The notes below the pieces were generated by a model. The model was not told where the DNA came from and searched no databases. It saw only the letters and a list, made by a program, of their open reading frames with translations. A stretch of DNA of 64,000 nucleotides, from contig JAPDRO010000005.1 of NCBI GenBank assembly GCA_030247885.1, forward strand, positions 930,001 to 994,000, in the 5' to 3' direction. Shown here in pieces: positions 50,387-62,998 of this stretch. The first letter of the stretch is position 1. Each line of letters starts with the position of its first letter. A program made the position numbers and the translations under genes. This stretch comes from Taxawa tesnikishii (nom. ined.). Taxonomy: Eukaryota; Ascomycota; Dothideomycetes; Dothideales.

Positions 50387-52490
50387 ATGCGCGCCGCACC
50401 ACTCCTCCAATTTGCTTCGTTCCTATACCAAGTCTCAGCCGCACCCAATCAGTTTCATCCGCAAGCCTTGACAAGCACGACCAACAGTCCAAAAACATCC
50501 ACGACAACCGCATCGGCGAACGTAGCCACATGTTCCGGAAACAGCGCTAGCGACCGCAGCACCTGGTGCTCGTATTCCATCTCCGACAATTACTACGATA
50601 CAGTTCCCGATACAGGCGTGACGCGAGAGTACTGGCTCGACCTGACAAGCGTGACTGTATCTCCGGATGGATACGAGCGGAATGCATTAGTCGTAAATGG
50701 CTCTATACCGGGTCCCACGCTCGAGGCGGATTGGGGAGATACGGTTGTGGTGCATGTGACCAACAGCTTAACAGTCAACGGCACCAGCATCCACTTCCAC
50801 GGCATCAGACAAAACTTTACGAATCCGCAAGATGGCGTGACCTCTATCACGCAGTGCCCGACCGCGCCAGGGGAGAGTATAACGTACACCTGGCGGGCAA
50901 CGCAGTACGGAACAACTTGGTACCACAGGTGAGTCCGGGACTTCAGTTAGGATGTGCGGAAGATTCGTCGTAACGCTAACGTCTTTGCTACCCAGCCATT
51001 TTGCTCTTCAAGCATGGGAAGGCGTCTTCGGCGGCATTATCATCCACGGCCCCTCCTCTTCCAACTACGATGAAGATCTCGGTCTCATCTTCCTCAACGA
51101 TTGGAGCCACGAGACCGCCGATGCACTATATACCTATGCGCAAGTAGAGGGGCCACCGACATTGGACAATGGACTCATCAACGGCACGAACGTTTACGGC
51201 GAAGATGGCTGGGCGAATCAGACGGGCTCGAGGTTCGAGGTCCAGGTCGACGAGGGATCGTCGTACCGGCTGAGGCTCGTCAACGGGGCCATTGATACGT
51301 TTTTCAAGTTCTCAGTCGACAACCACACAATGACAGTGATGGCGATGGATTTAGTGCCGATTGTACCGTACGAGACAACCGTGTTGAGCATCGGTATCGG
51401 TGAGTACAACACTCCCTCCTTTTTTGTAGTGATGTGGACATGGAATGTTCAGGCTTGACCTCCGCACCGCCGCACATGCTAACACTTCCAATCACAGGTC
51501 AACGCTACGACGTCGTGATCACTATGAATCAGGGCGACGTGGCGAGTGACTTCTGGCTCCGGGCAATCCCGCAAGTGGCCTGTTCTGACAACGATAGCGT
51601 CGACAACATCAAGGGGATTGTGCATTATGGATCTTCGACAGGCACACCCACGACCATTGGATACAGCTACGTCGACAGCTGCGATGACGAGGATGCCAGC
51701 AATCTCGTTCCGTACATCTCGCAGGATGTGGACGACAGCTATTGGACGCAGGGTGAATCTGTAGAGGTGAAATACAATAGTGAGAACCTATACCGTTGGT
51801 GAGCAAAGCTACCAGCCGAACGACGGCAGGGATCATTTCGAACTCCATGCTGACGGTTGGGGAAAAGGCACATGAACAACGTCTCCATGGTCGTGGAATG
51901 GGACGACCCGACACTGCTGCAGGTGTGGAACAACAGCACGAACTGGACCGATACCGCCGGCGTGATCGAGTTGCCGGACGCGAATCAGTGGGCGTATGTG
52001 ATCATTGAGACGGAGCAAGCGGTCCCACATCCTATACACCTGGTAAGCCAAAGCACTGAAGCTTGCGAAACTTGGCAATAAGGGCGCGACTAACTCACCG
52101 GACGCCAGCACGGTCACGACTTTTCGTGCTAGCACAAGGCACAGGCTGTTACAGCTCATCGACATCGCTGAATCTCAGCAACCCGCCGCGCAGGGATACG
52201 GCCATGTTGCCCGAGTCTGGACACCTCGTCCTAGCATTCAAGACGGACAATCCTGGAGCCTGGCTGATGCACTGTAAGTTCTCTTCTGTTGGCATATTAT
52301 AAGGGCTTGACTGACAACGAGGCTAGGCCACATTGGCTGGCACACAAGCGAAGGCTTCGCGATTCAATTTGTGGAGCGGCTTGATGAGATCCGGACGATG
52401 ATTGACGGCGACGTGCTAGAGCAAAACTGTAAGGCATGGGATAGTTATGCTTCGCAGAAAGACATCGTGGAGGACGACTCCGGTATTTGA
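50387..52490 (+). CDS. Laccase (ascomycete multicopper oxidase), one frame break
   Basis: Secreted copper oxidase that takes electrons from phenols and reduces O2 to water; candidate roles are melanin-like polymer formation or lignocellulose/phenol turnover. Exons 50387-50928, 50996-51399, 51498-51798, 51868-52042, 52109-52273 and 52327-52490. Signal peptide [20 protein letters not shown] and a Ser/Thr-rich propeptide precede the first cupredoxin domain. The four copper-ligand blocks are visible: [32 protein letters not shown] and [15 protein letters not shown]. The C-terminus ends exactly DSGI, the conserved ascomycete laccase processing signal at the mature C-terminus. One T is missing at TTTT 52121-52124, throwing HGHDF out of frame before [10 protein letters not shown]. 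Otherwise it is complete, near 580 residues, with several N-glycosylation sites. Confidence 0.95.
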
Positions 52491-54002
52491 GCCGCGGTGG
52501 AGTCTCGGGGAGTTCAAGTAGTTGTAATCTATCTTTCGTATCTCGTTACATGTAGGATGCTCTTTTTCGGTGCTCGAATGAAAGTCGACCAACTGACTTC
52601 GCTGACAGCATGCCAGCAATCCCACTCTGGGCCGAGATAGTCCACAACTAAGCACAATATGTAGGCTCCTGCGTCCCCGGCCTGCCATATGTGCTTCCCA
52701 TGTGTTCGGCTGCTCCCGCTGTGAATCCTACAAAGCTCGGACATTGCAATCTGCTAAGTTATATCCGGACTCCATCCCAGAACCCCACGTATAAGACAAG
52801 CAGGCACATGTTGCTTTATCGTTCTTGACAGCGAGACGAAGGTGAACAGACCTCGCACATGACCCGGTGTGAGTGGTAGTCGGCAGTCGAGTCGGCAATC
52901 TATGGTTTGAACTTGGCGACGTTTGACAGACAATATGGATTGCTTGACAAGTACCGACCCAGGACTTAGCCAGATCTAAATCGACTCCGTTTGGCGTCAA
53001 AATCAGTTGATCCGCACCACAATGTGACTCAGGGGAGCAAGACTGAATGGGACTAGAGAAGTATTCAGCTGCGGCGCTACCTGATTGGGAAACTTATCGT
53101 AAGTAAGAATGCTTCATGGAGGGGAACACAGCATACGAATGCGTACCGTGATCGGCACGAAGATCGAATACTTGTTCGGTTGCAATGGGCGAGGAAACCC
53201 CTATCTCACTCCATGCATCGCGGTTGTTGTCACGTCGCTTGTGAAGGCCTTGGAGCGGAGTTTGATGCTACACTTCCCATCCACAGACGCCCATTCATGG
53301 TCATCGCGTATCATGTAACAAGAGCGGGTTATTGATTGCGGAGCACCGCACCACAAACACGTCGTAGGGGCACATTCCAGTCGCTGTGGCTCTACATCAT
53401 ACTCAATGGTTCACTGTGCGCCCTCATCTTCTGAATCTCCATCAGTTTCTGTGCCCTCCAGCCCAGGGAAGGAGGGAAGGAGTGGGTACAAAACTCACAG
53501 CAAACACCGGTACCTTCATCATACGCATCGATTGGGGAAGCGCTTGGACATCAGTGTGTTCGGAAGCCCAGTGTGTCGGTGCCTGGAAACAAGTTAACAA
53601 GGTTCCTCCGGAAGAGGGCACGAAATCCCAGATTGCCGATCACATGACCGCTCAGTAAACCTGAGGCATTATCGCGGCGTAACTATGTCCATTAAACATA
53701 CATATGCATTGGGTATCGTCCACTACATCCAGGCATCTTTGCATGCCTTGCTAGACAACCTGCAGCCTAGATGAACCAAGGAAAAGAACTCCATAAAACG
53801 CCAATCATTCAAAGCCACCGATTCCATCACAACAACCCCTTCAACCCTCTCATCCCGTTTGTCCTGGGCGATTTCTCCACACGCTTCATCTTTTTCTCCT
53901 TTTCTTCATCCTTGTTCTTCATCTTGATATTCTGCGCACCGCCTGTCATCACAAGTCAGTTGATTGATTCAAGCAACTCCACCTGACTCTTCCCCTAAGA
54001 TA
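52491..54002. other. Convergent 3' region of laccase and TSC1
   Basis: 1.5 kb with no supported gene on either strand. ORFs are short and without motifs. No repeats of note. Confidence 0.5.
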
Positions 54003-57000
54003 TCACGCACCTCGTCCGTAAACCCTAACCTCGCTCTTCGTCTCAATCTTCTCCGCCCTCGAACTCCTCCGATCACTCTCTGAGCCGACGCTGAACGCAC
54101 TCTTACTATTAGCTCTCCCCAACCTCCTCGGTGAGGCAGTAGGCTCCACGCCGCCACCTCCACTGCTCATCATAGACAATCCAATCTCCGAGTTCGAGCG
54201 ACCGGGACTCCAGGACGGAGAGAAATGACCGATTTCGTCGAGGCTGTTGACGGACGTTCCTTCGGTTCTCGACAGCGGACTCGGCGTATTGTAGCCCCGC
54301 GTGCTCTGGGATACGCCCATCCCCACTCTCAGCGGCTGAGCGAAGGGCGGAGTCGGCTGGCCGGCGTAGCCATAAAATGGCGATTCGACCTGCTCGAAGT
54401 TGTAGGGCATTTGTTGCTTTGCAGTGCTAGGCCGACGTGGTCTCGCGGGAGGTCCGCTCGGCGGCGTGGAGGGCATGACGGGAGCGTCCACGTTGTCGAT
54501 CCCGATGCCGGACTCGATAGCCAGTTCCTGATACTTGATTTTCAGCTCTGTATACTCCCTCAGCAGCTGCGCGTACGCTCTCTTGATCCTCTGTTGCTTA
54601 GTCTGAGAATCCTGGAGCAGCTGCTCGAGGTCAGCCGAACTGACAGGTGCCGAGTCGATAGTTTCTGCAATTTCGAGACGGGTCTGCAGGTCGCGTATCT
54701 GCATCTTATAGGAACGTGCTTCTCTTTCACGTTGCTGAAGCGTCTTGCGCAGGGTTTCAAGGTCGAGCTTTAGCATTTCGTGTTCAGCTTGTATATCTTC
54801 CAACTTGTCGTCGTGATCTTTGTTTTGCTTACGTGTCGTCTCGATATCATTTCGCAGGCGCTCCAACTCGTTGATCTTGTCTTGTTGCATTTCGACTGCT
54901 TGGCGTAGGTCGAGTTCTCTTGCTTCGCTCTGGACGAGGAGTTCGCGAAGGGCGGCGCAGTCGTCGCACGCTTTCTTTAAGTTGTTCTGCAGGGCGTCTT
55001 GGTCAGCAAGGTTGGTACGCAGGGTGCGGATCTTGGCTGTTAGCTGGTCTTCGCTCTGCTTGGTGTGGCTACGGCGTGCTTGCGCTTCCTTTTGCATCTT
55101 CTCATTGAACTTGTGGGCATCGCTTAGCTTCTTCTGGAGGGCGCGGTTGGCGTTGATCAGTGTCGCTGTTTCGGCTTCGACGGTGATGGCTTTCACGTTG
55201 TTGCGCTTGAGCTGCCCGATGGCCGTAAGATGCTGCTGCTTGAGGTAACGCTCGAATGTCAGCTCGTTACGAAGCGTGGAGATCTCGCGCTGAAGGTAGA
55301 CCGTATCGTTGTGAGGGCCAGTGGCGCTTGAACTGACTGATCCACGAGCCGAAATCCCGGTGTCGGGACGTGATGAGTCCTCGGGATGAGTGAACGCTGT
55401 GTTCGAGGTGGCAGTGCTCCCTCTCCTACTCTCTCCAGTCTCATCTGCTTTCCCGGTTGGTTCTGCGCGAGCGCTTATCGGAGGCAGGGTCGGTGCCAAG
55501 GTCGGTGGCAAGGTCGGGCTCTCACGGTCGGTCAAGACGCCTTGTGCGATGGCGCTTGCTTGAGCGTGACGCCAGCTCGCTAGTCCGGTCATTGAGGTCG
55601 TCGTATCTAACGTCATAGCCGGCGAAGCAGCCCGGCTTCTCGTTTGCCCGGATTGCGGGGCGTTGTCCAGCAATGGCAACGCAGGGAGTGAGGGCAAAGC
55701 GGGTAGCTTACTCGTTGGAGGAGGACCGGGAAGGCCGGGAGGGCCAACAGGACTCGTCGGAAGTGCTTGTTTTCCGACAAACAGACCGTGACATTCTGCC
55801 GTGACCTCGGCGGGTTCGGCCTTTAACCAGCGGTTGTCTGACAGCTCCTCTTCGACGGTGGTGTTGAAGAAGCTGGGGTGAAGCAAGTGAACGCGCTGGA
55901 ACTGTTCGGTGCGACTCCTGATCACGGATTGATCGAGGATGAAGTCCTCAGCTCCGGGAAAGTCGATGTTTTTGAGATATTTGCGCGGTTTCCGTACGTA
56001 GCTCATGAAGTTCAGGGGATACAGCCCGTAGAGGTAGGTGAAGTATAGAAGAAGCTCGGGAGCCGTAGATTCCGGTTGATCAGGCTGAGAATGCAGCGTT
56101 TCCCAGGTGGGATCCTCGATGATGTCCTCTCCCTCGTCAGAATCCGAGTTCCTCCGTACTCTTTCGTCCGTAACAAGATCTTTCTGCGCCTTTGTGCTGG
56201 AAGCGCTGAATTTCTCCCAACACAAGCATCTACTGTATATCAAGAAGAGCTTCGGCAGGTGTTCTGCGACACTTGCAGGGATATGCGGAAGTAGCATAAT
56301 CAGGCATCGCAGTGCGGCGGAAACCACAACAGTGGGAGTGTCGTTCATCAAGCACTTCAGCAGGTGCTCCACTACCGGTGTTTGGGAAACAAGGTGCACA
56401 TTGGACTGTTGCTGCTCGACCGAAGCGCACAGTAGGTTTAGCGCCTGTAGCCGTGTGTTCGCCTTTACGATGTGCTCGTCGATTGCAAGATACAAATCCT
56501 AACGGAATCAGCCATCCCACCTGCGAAATACGTGAAGGAAGCGACTTACATTGGCTCTCTTGCGTCCAAAAGCTACAAGCATGCTCTGCAATTGCTGCGC
56601 AGAGTGGTTCACTGCCTGCGGAGACAATCCGGCCGTATCTTCAGATGGGAGCTTTGTCTTACTCAGGTACGCATCGAGCAGTTTCCGCAACAATTGCACC
56701 GAGAGTTGTGATGCCTCTCTCGTGTCCGACGCCTCCTCACCATGCAGCATAGCTTTCACCACGAAATCCTGCGCATCCTCGATACCCACTTTCTTCGCCG
56801 CCAATTGCTCCGTAAAAGGCTTCACCGCCAGATCGAACCATTCCAAAACATCATCTGCTGCGACAATAGATGGCCTCAAGACCCTCAAAAGGCTCATGAA
56901 CGGACCCAGCTTGCGGGGGTTCGGCTCGACGTATTCTCGGTGGATGTTCTTCAGCTCCTCTTGCAGGTGCGCGGAGGCATCCTCATCGCCGTTCCGGTGT

Positions 57001-57216
57001 TTTATGACATAGGCAGACAGCGTTCGCTTTAACTCGATCAGGGCGGGTTGTGATATGTCGGGCTGGGTGAAGGCGTTTGCAATGGCGGTGATGGCGTCGC
57101 TCAGCGAACTAAGGCAGCACCGTCAGTCTTGCTCCATGCAGCGGCGTCTCTCGCGACGCAGGATCGGAATCTTTCGAAAGGTGTGTGTTAATTGCAGCGA
57201 CTCACCCTGACGACAT
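54003..57216 (-). CDS. TSC1: Hamartin, tuberous sclerosis 1 homologue
   Basis: Scaffold of the TSC1-TSC2 complex, the Rheb GTPase-activating complex that restrains TORC1. Exons 57216-57206 (11 nt, MSSG), 57108-56550 and 56498-54003 give 1021 residues. The N-terminal helical-repeat core runs through LSDAITAIANAFTQPDISQP, then FMSLLRVLRPSIVAADDVLEW and LYGLYPLNFMSYVRKPRKYL, the most conserved hamartin segment (with NIDFPGAEDFILDQ just after). A long Pro/Ser-rich linker follows. A coiled coil at about residues 590-845 (YLQREISTLRNELTFERYLK onward, with TRLEIAETIDSAPV) is expected to bind TSC2. The C-terminus is Ser/Arg-rich and disordered. Length and layout match S. pombe and filamentous-fungal Tsc1. 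S. cerevisiae lacks this gene. All phases close over 3 kb with no frame break. Confidence 0.94.
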
Positions 57217-58338
57217 GGCTGCGAGCGTGCGGCTTACAGTGCGGTCGAAGGTCGATTATCAAGGTAGTCTCGGCCAAGATAATCCCAAGCGTCGGGCAGA
57301 CGAAGGCAGTACGGGTACAGTGTCGGTTCAGAACAGCCAGCATAGTGCAGCACAGGGGTGTCACGCAAGAGGTAGAGGACGAGTTGGTGCTGGATCTTCT
57401 CTCATTGTGTCGGCGATACTGACATAGCTGCTTACGGCAAGGCTTTGAACAAAATGCGAAACCGGATCAGCCTTGGGTCGCAGGAACAAAGAAAGGGCTT
57501 CGTCAAGCCACATGCTTCGTGGAGAGATAGAACGAGTTACATTGACTGGGCAGGTTACGTGGTATCATCGACTAAGGCAAGCGGAGAAGTAGCTCCAATG
57601 TGTTGTTAGTGATCTCGGTAGTCACGTAAACTTATCGCAGACCACGAGATACCGCATACGGGATTAGTGGGCTAAGGTCGCGTTTCCGCTGTGCGTCATC
57701 CCACCTGCTGCCGAGCCCTGCAAGGTCTGTGCGAGCGGTTCTTTGTTCACATCGGATCTCGCCGTAGTGTGGTGTGGCCGCATCCGTCTCCGACATCAGT
57801 TCTGTGTGATGGCAGCACCCAAACTCCACAACGAGACGAATACAGGGAACACGGAAGAATTGCTAGAGGCCAGTGTTGACATGCAACGAATCACGACGTG
57901 TCGAGGTGGACTCTTTCTCGCTTCGCGTCCCGAGAACTTCTGTCACACCCCACACGGATGGCGCCTCTTCCGAGCCATGCGGAGTTGTTGTTTGCGCCTT
58001 GACAATCGGAGAGTGAAGCGCCACCATCGAACACTTTGTCCACGCGCCCACGTTTATGACGACACATCTCGCGCGCATGGCATGCTCATTGCATCCATCT
58101 CGTCGGCTATCACTTGCGGTAGCGTCCTCGAGAACACGGTACAAGTGTCACACCGCCCGCGCCTGTTCACCCTTTTGCCGCGTCTGACCGCACAGTCGTA
58201 GACGTAGACGCAGACGTAGACATGTGGCATCCGATCTCATCCAGTCATGTCCGCATTCAGAGTACATACGCGAATAAATTGAAGGAACTCCTGCCATCAA
58301 AACCATTCAAAACACAGAAGCTCTCCACGAAACTGACA
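57217..58338. other. TSC1 upstream and FAT1 3' region
   Basis: 1.1 kb with no supported gene. It contains the TSC1 promoter and a short (GTAGAC)-type tandem at 58195-58221. Confidence 0.5.
58195..58221. repeat. Imperfect hexamer tandem (GTAGAC/GCAGAC)4
   Basis: Four consecutive hexamers of the form g(t/c)agac, one of them with C instead of T, about 120 bases beyond the FAT1 stop. Confidence 0.75.
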
Positions 58339-60480
58339 CTACAACCTTGCTCTTCCAGCCGCAATGAGCGCCCACGTCTGCTCATTCAATGGCTTGTAAG
58401 ATGTGCCGTCCAACCAGTACAAATTGTCCTCATGCTCCTTGGAGTCCGGGTTCCAGGGACGTTTCTTCAGAACGTCTTTCGCGTGCTTGAAAGTGGCACC
58501 GGTTTCAATCCTATACGGCCGAATCAGAATTCTACTCATGGTACCCTCGATGTTGTCAACTCACTGCTTCGTGAACCGGACCAGGCGCGGCATCTGATAC
58601 ATTGTCATGCCCTGTGATCTTAACCTTTTGAAGAGCGCGTCTGCGAACGCGGCTTCAACGGCCGGGGCCGCGTCGATGAGCGTTATGCCTGCGGCGCCGG
58701 CTTGGCCGTCATATCTGATCATATGTGTCAGCGTAGTCCGACCATTTTCTCAGCAGGACCGATGCATACCCTTCCAACTTCACGCCATATACTATGGCAT
58801 CGATGACATTCGGCAGTCGCGAGATGTGTTCCCTAACCTCGCCCGCACTGACGTTCTCACCTTGCCACCTAAACGTATCCCCGGAGCGATCATGGAACTT
58901 CACCCAGCCGTTGTGGTCTCTCACCAGCAAATCACCCGTACGTTGAAAAATGTCTCCTTTCGCAAAGACGTCGTAAATGAGCTTCTCCTTGTTGGCCTGT
59001 GGGTTGTTCCGGTAATCAAGGTAGAGGTCCATATTCCGCACCCGGCCGATAGCCTCGCCCGGTTCTCCCAGTGCTGCAGGGACGCAGAAACCCGTCTTCG
59101 GGTTGCGATACACGGTTTCGGTGGCGGGATCGTATTTGACCAAGTACGTATCATCCTCGCGCCACCTGCCAATTGGGCCAGCCCAGCCGACCATACCCGC
59201 GCCGGCCGCGCTTTCGCCGATGTTGTCGAATTTAGCAATGCCCTCCGTGGAACGGTAGAACTCGCGGATTTCGGGAATGTTGAAGCGGTCCTTGAATCTG
59301 TTCCAAATGTCCTTTTGTAGGCCGTTTCCGGAGGCTACGATGCAGTTGTGGGCGCGGTCGTATGCTGACGGAGGAGCTTTGAGGAGGTAGCGACATAGCT
59401 CACCGACGTACAGCATACGCGTGGCGCCGCTTTCGGTGAGCTCTTGTGAGAACCTGGATGCGGAAAACTTGCGGCCGAGGCAGAAAGTGGAGGAGTTGCC
59501 GACGGCGTGGCAGAGTCCTGCGAACAAGCAGGTGCCGTGGAAGAGTGGGAGGCATGAATATATTCGGAGAGGGAAGTACTTTTGGGCGATTTGACGTCTA
59601 GCGAGTGAGGGGTCGAGGTGGCGACCATGAGGACATTCTTGATGGAGACGGCTTTGGGTTTGCCGCTTGTGCCGGAGGTGTACACGAGGGCACCGAGATC
59701 TTTCATTTGTCGCTTGGGCCTGATGGGTAATACCACATCCGCTACTGCGGCCAGGTCGATTTGTCCGATGTGCAGCACCCGGGTAGCAGCGCCCTCTTGG
59801 GCCAACACTTCGGTTGAGTTGAAAGACGATAGATTCAGGCAGATGGTAGGCAAAGTTGTACCGGTCTCGCTGAACATATCGAGCGCGAACTGTACAAGAT
59901 CCGGAGTGGCGATGAGAAGCTTCGCATCAGCGACATTCATACAATGTGCCAAAGTCTGACCTGTTCACAAGCGTTAGGCATATGCTCTTGCTCCAAATCC
60001 AAATAAACATGATATCACGTACTTCTTAGCGCCGAGTTGATAAGTCCAGCAACCGCACCCAGTTTTGCAATCGCAAAGATAGCCATGACCATCTCTGAGG
60101 AATTGGTCATGTAAACCGCAATCACATCGCCCTCCGTGACACCCTGACCGATCAGGTATCCCGCCAGCCTGTCCACGTCTATGCTTGTTAGCACACGCGA
60201 CGTCTGCGCTGAGGATGCCCTTACCATGCTTCAATTCCGCATAAGTCCAGCTCCGGCCCTCAAACCACAACGCCTCAGCATCGGGTTTCGCAAGCTCGAG
60301 CATGCGATATAACGTTGTCTCGCTTCCCAACTGTGCAACCCATGCAGCCATCCGCTTCTTGAGCGCCCGATCCAACAGCAGCTGCCTGAAGTCGTTCCCA
60401 AGCCCATATCGGCCGTCCAGATACAGGCCACCCAGGACCGCCGCGGCGCCTAGGGCTCTGGTCGTTGCTGGTGTGGACAT
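58339..60480 (-). CDS. FAT1: FAT1-type very-long-chain acyl-CoA synthetase / fatty acid transport protein
   Basis: Membrane-associated AMP-forming ligase that activates very-long-chain fatty acids to CoA esters and aids their uptake (FATP/VLACS branch). Exons 60480-60225, 60178-60023, 59960-58770, 58714-58565 and 58510-58339, about 641 residues. An N-terminal hydrophobic/basic segment precedes LWFEGRSWTYAELKH|DVDRLAGYL. The AMP-binding motif is GALVYTSGTSGKPKAVSIKN, then CLPLFHGTCLFAG and FYRSTEGI. The FATP signature includes FAKGDIFQRTGDLL and DTFRWQGENVSAGEV. A final 54-nt intron (gtgagt to gtatag) removes an in-frame TGA and yields RFTKQ|IETGATFKHAKD, the usual FATP tail. One base is missing somewhere in 59609-59618 (plus-strand G runs), before RRQIAQKYFPLRIYSCLP. 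Divergent from an MFS gene. Confidence 0.93.
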
Positions 60481-61119
60481 TATTGATACACAGATGGGTT
60501 GTACAAGCAGTTGGAATGTGCAAGCTGACTATCGGCGTAAATTTGATTAAGGATAGAGGTCGGTAAACATGCCCGAGCACTACCGACCTCTGCCGGGCTC
60601 GACATCTGTGCAGCAGGAGAGCGAGCACACGGGCGCGCCTGGAGTTTGCCAAGTGGAGACCCCAGCTTCCAGCCCTCAACCCCACGTTCCTTATTTTCGG
60701 TAAGTAAACCCGGAAGTTTTGCTCACTTCTACCCGCTCATGGCCGTAAGAGGAACTGTTTCTATCTTCCCTCGTCCATCTCATCCGAACTCAGCAATGCA
60801 TGGCTGTTGCTCTTCTATTTCGGGTTCGGTACATGACTTGGTGTTGATTGATAAGATTAGATCCAAACCGTAAGCTCTGCGGTACGCCAACCTAGTTAGG
60901 TAGAATACAACCGATCGCTGGCCGCTAGAGAAAAACAAAAGCCTGGGACCCGATCGTACATCCGCCTTTCGAGTCCGTCATCATCTCGATGGCGAGATCT
61001 CTGTGCCTACCATATATATTTTTACAACCGGAGAGGCAACGTTCACGGGGTACATGCTCGCGTCGACTTGGTCGTTTAGCCTCCTCCACTTGCTTCTTAC
61101 CTGAAGGATCAATTGTAGA
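60481..61119. promoter_or_regulatory. Divergent promoter FAT1 / MFS antiporter
   Basis: 639 bp between outward-facing starts. AT-rich tatatattttt at about 61011-61023 lies roughly 100 bases before the MFS ATG and is a possible core-promoter element. Confidence 0.45.
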
Positions 61120-62998
61120 ATGTCAGACGAAGACGGCATCGCACCGGAAAACACACAGTCTCCGCGAGAATCTCCCTCGACAGAACCTGTTCCGGATGCA
61201 GAAGACATCGAACTGCGCTCCTTGCAGCAAGAAGGAGCCGAATCATCTGACAATCCCAGAAGTAGATTTCGTCAATATGCTATCCTCCTTGCACTTTTCG
61301 TATGTAGTGTTTACATCTCGTCCCCCACTCGATCCTTCCTTTACACCTCAGACTAATCTCTCACGGGAAGCTTTCTTTGTTCATAGCCGCACTTGACCAG
61401 ACAATTACAGCCACAGCCGTCCCTACCATTAGCAACGAACTCCACTCAGCCTCCGGCTATACCTGGATCGGCGGAGCCTACCTGCTCGCCAACGCTGCAG
61501 CAGCGCCACTGTGGGCGAAGCTATCGGACATATGGGGTAGGAAACCGCTGCTCCTCACCGCTGTGGCGTGGTTCTTCGTGAGCTCAATCATCTGCGCCAA
61601 GGCGGTGAACATGAAGATGCTCATTGCCGGACGCGCTTTGCAAGGTACTGCCGGCGGAGGGTTGATCCAGCTTGTTAACATCTGCATCTCTGATATGTAT
61701 AGCATGCGGTCTGTCCCGCCACCGTTCCGAGTATCACTCTGTCGGATGCTGACATTGTTGCAGGAGCCGAACGCTATACTTAGGCCTTCTGGAGTTCATG
61801 TGGGCTCTCGCGGGAGGCATTGGTCCCATCCTTGGGGGTGTTTTCACCCAACTCGTATCCTGGCGCTGGAACTTCTGGATCAATCTCCCCGTCTCTGGTT
61901 CGACGTTCGTCCTTCTTGCCATCTTTCTGGACGTCCACAACCCGAGGACCAAGGCAGTGGAGGGTATCAAAGCCATCGATTGGTTCGGAAGTATCTCCAT
62001 TCTCGGACTCACCCTTATGCTGTTGCTTGGTCTTGACTTCGGGGGCGTTATATTTCCATGGACGTCGCCCAAGGTCATCTGTCTCGTCGTGTTTGGCGCT
62101 CTGATGTCGGTCTTCTTCATACTGAGCGAGAAGAAGCTAGCAAAGTACCCGCTCATGCCACTGAGCATCTTCAGCCGCCGCTCCAATATAGCATCCCTCA
62201 TTGTGTGCTACGCTCACGGCTTCGTATGTACAGTTGCGAGTCTCCACCCTCGACACATCTGACTGTTGGCAGGTCTTCATTGCCGGAGAATACTACCTTC
62301 CCCTCTACTTCCAGTCCGTCAAGCAGGCCACGCCCATCAAGTCCGGCCTTTACCTTCTGCCCCTCACCGTCCTCGAAGCCCTCATGGGAATCATAGCCGG
62401 CGTCTTCATCCACCGCACAGGCCGCTACCTCGAACCCATCTGGGCAGGCATGGCGCTTCTGACCATCGGCAACGGTCTGTACATTCTACTGACCGCGACC
62501 TCTTCGCTCGGTGAGATCATCGGCTTCGAGATCGTAGCCGGCATCGGCGCCGGTCTGTTGTTCGAGCCGCCGCTCATCGCCATGCAAGCCCTGGTCGCAC
62601 AAGACGACGTCGCAAGTGCCACGGCCACGATCGGCTTCGTGCGCAACATGGCGACCTCAATGTCCATCGTGATCGGCGGGGTCGTGTTTCAGAACAGCAT
62701 GGCGCTGCGCGCGCCCGAACTGCGCGCTGCGGGCCTATCGGCGGAGCTTGTCGGCGACTTCACCGGCGGAGACGCAGCCGCGAGCGTTGAGCTCATCGGT
62801 ACGGTCATGGATCCCGCCACACAACTGGTCGTCAAGGAGGCCTTCGCCTGGAGCCTGCGCAACATGTGGGCGCTCATGACGGGTGTTTGCGGCGTTGGCT
62901 TCTTCGCCGGCCTTTTCATCACCAAGGCGAAGCTGAGCAGAGAACACACCGAGACGAGGACTGGACTGAAAGAGAAGCGCGAGGATGCGCGGGGTTGA
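61120..62998 (+). CDS. MFS multidrug transporter, 14-helix DHA2 type
   Basis: Proton-coupled plasma-membrane exporter of drugs, toxins or metabolites; the substrate is unknown. Exons 61120-61299, 61371-61708, 61764-62223 and 62273-62998 give 567 residues with clean phases. After a 50-residue acidic N-terminus, helix 1 carries the DHA2 signature LFIAALDQTITATAVPTI. Motif A is KLSDIWGRKPLLLTA, and motif C-like sequence is GGIGPILGGVFTQLVSWRWN, followed by FWINLPVSG. Two extra central helices separate the six-helix bundles (LTLMLLLGLDFGGVIFPW), as in 14-TMS exporters. The C-terminal loop ends in a basic/acidic tail. It resembles the fungal efflux pumps often found near secondary-metabolite clusters, but no such cluster is visible in this window. 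No frame break. Confidence 0.94.

Noticed and set aside
61011-61398. Possible upstream alternative start of the MFS antiporter near 60989
   Set aside because: That frame has no acidic N-terminus and does not join in phase with the DHA2 helix-1 exon, whereas the start at 61120 does.
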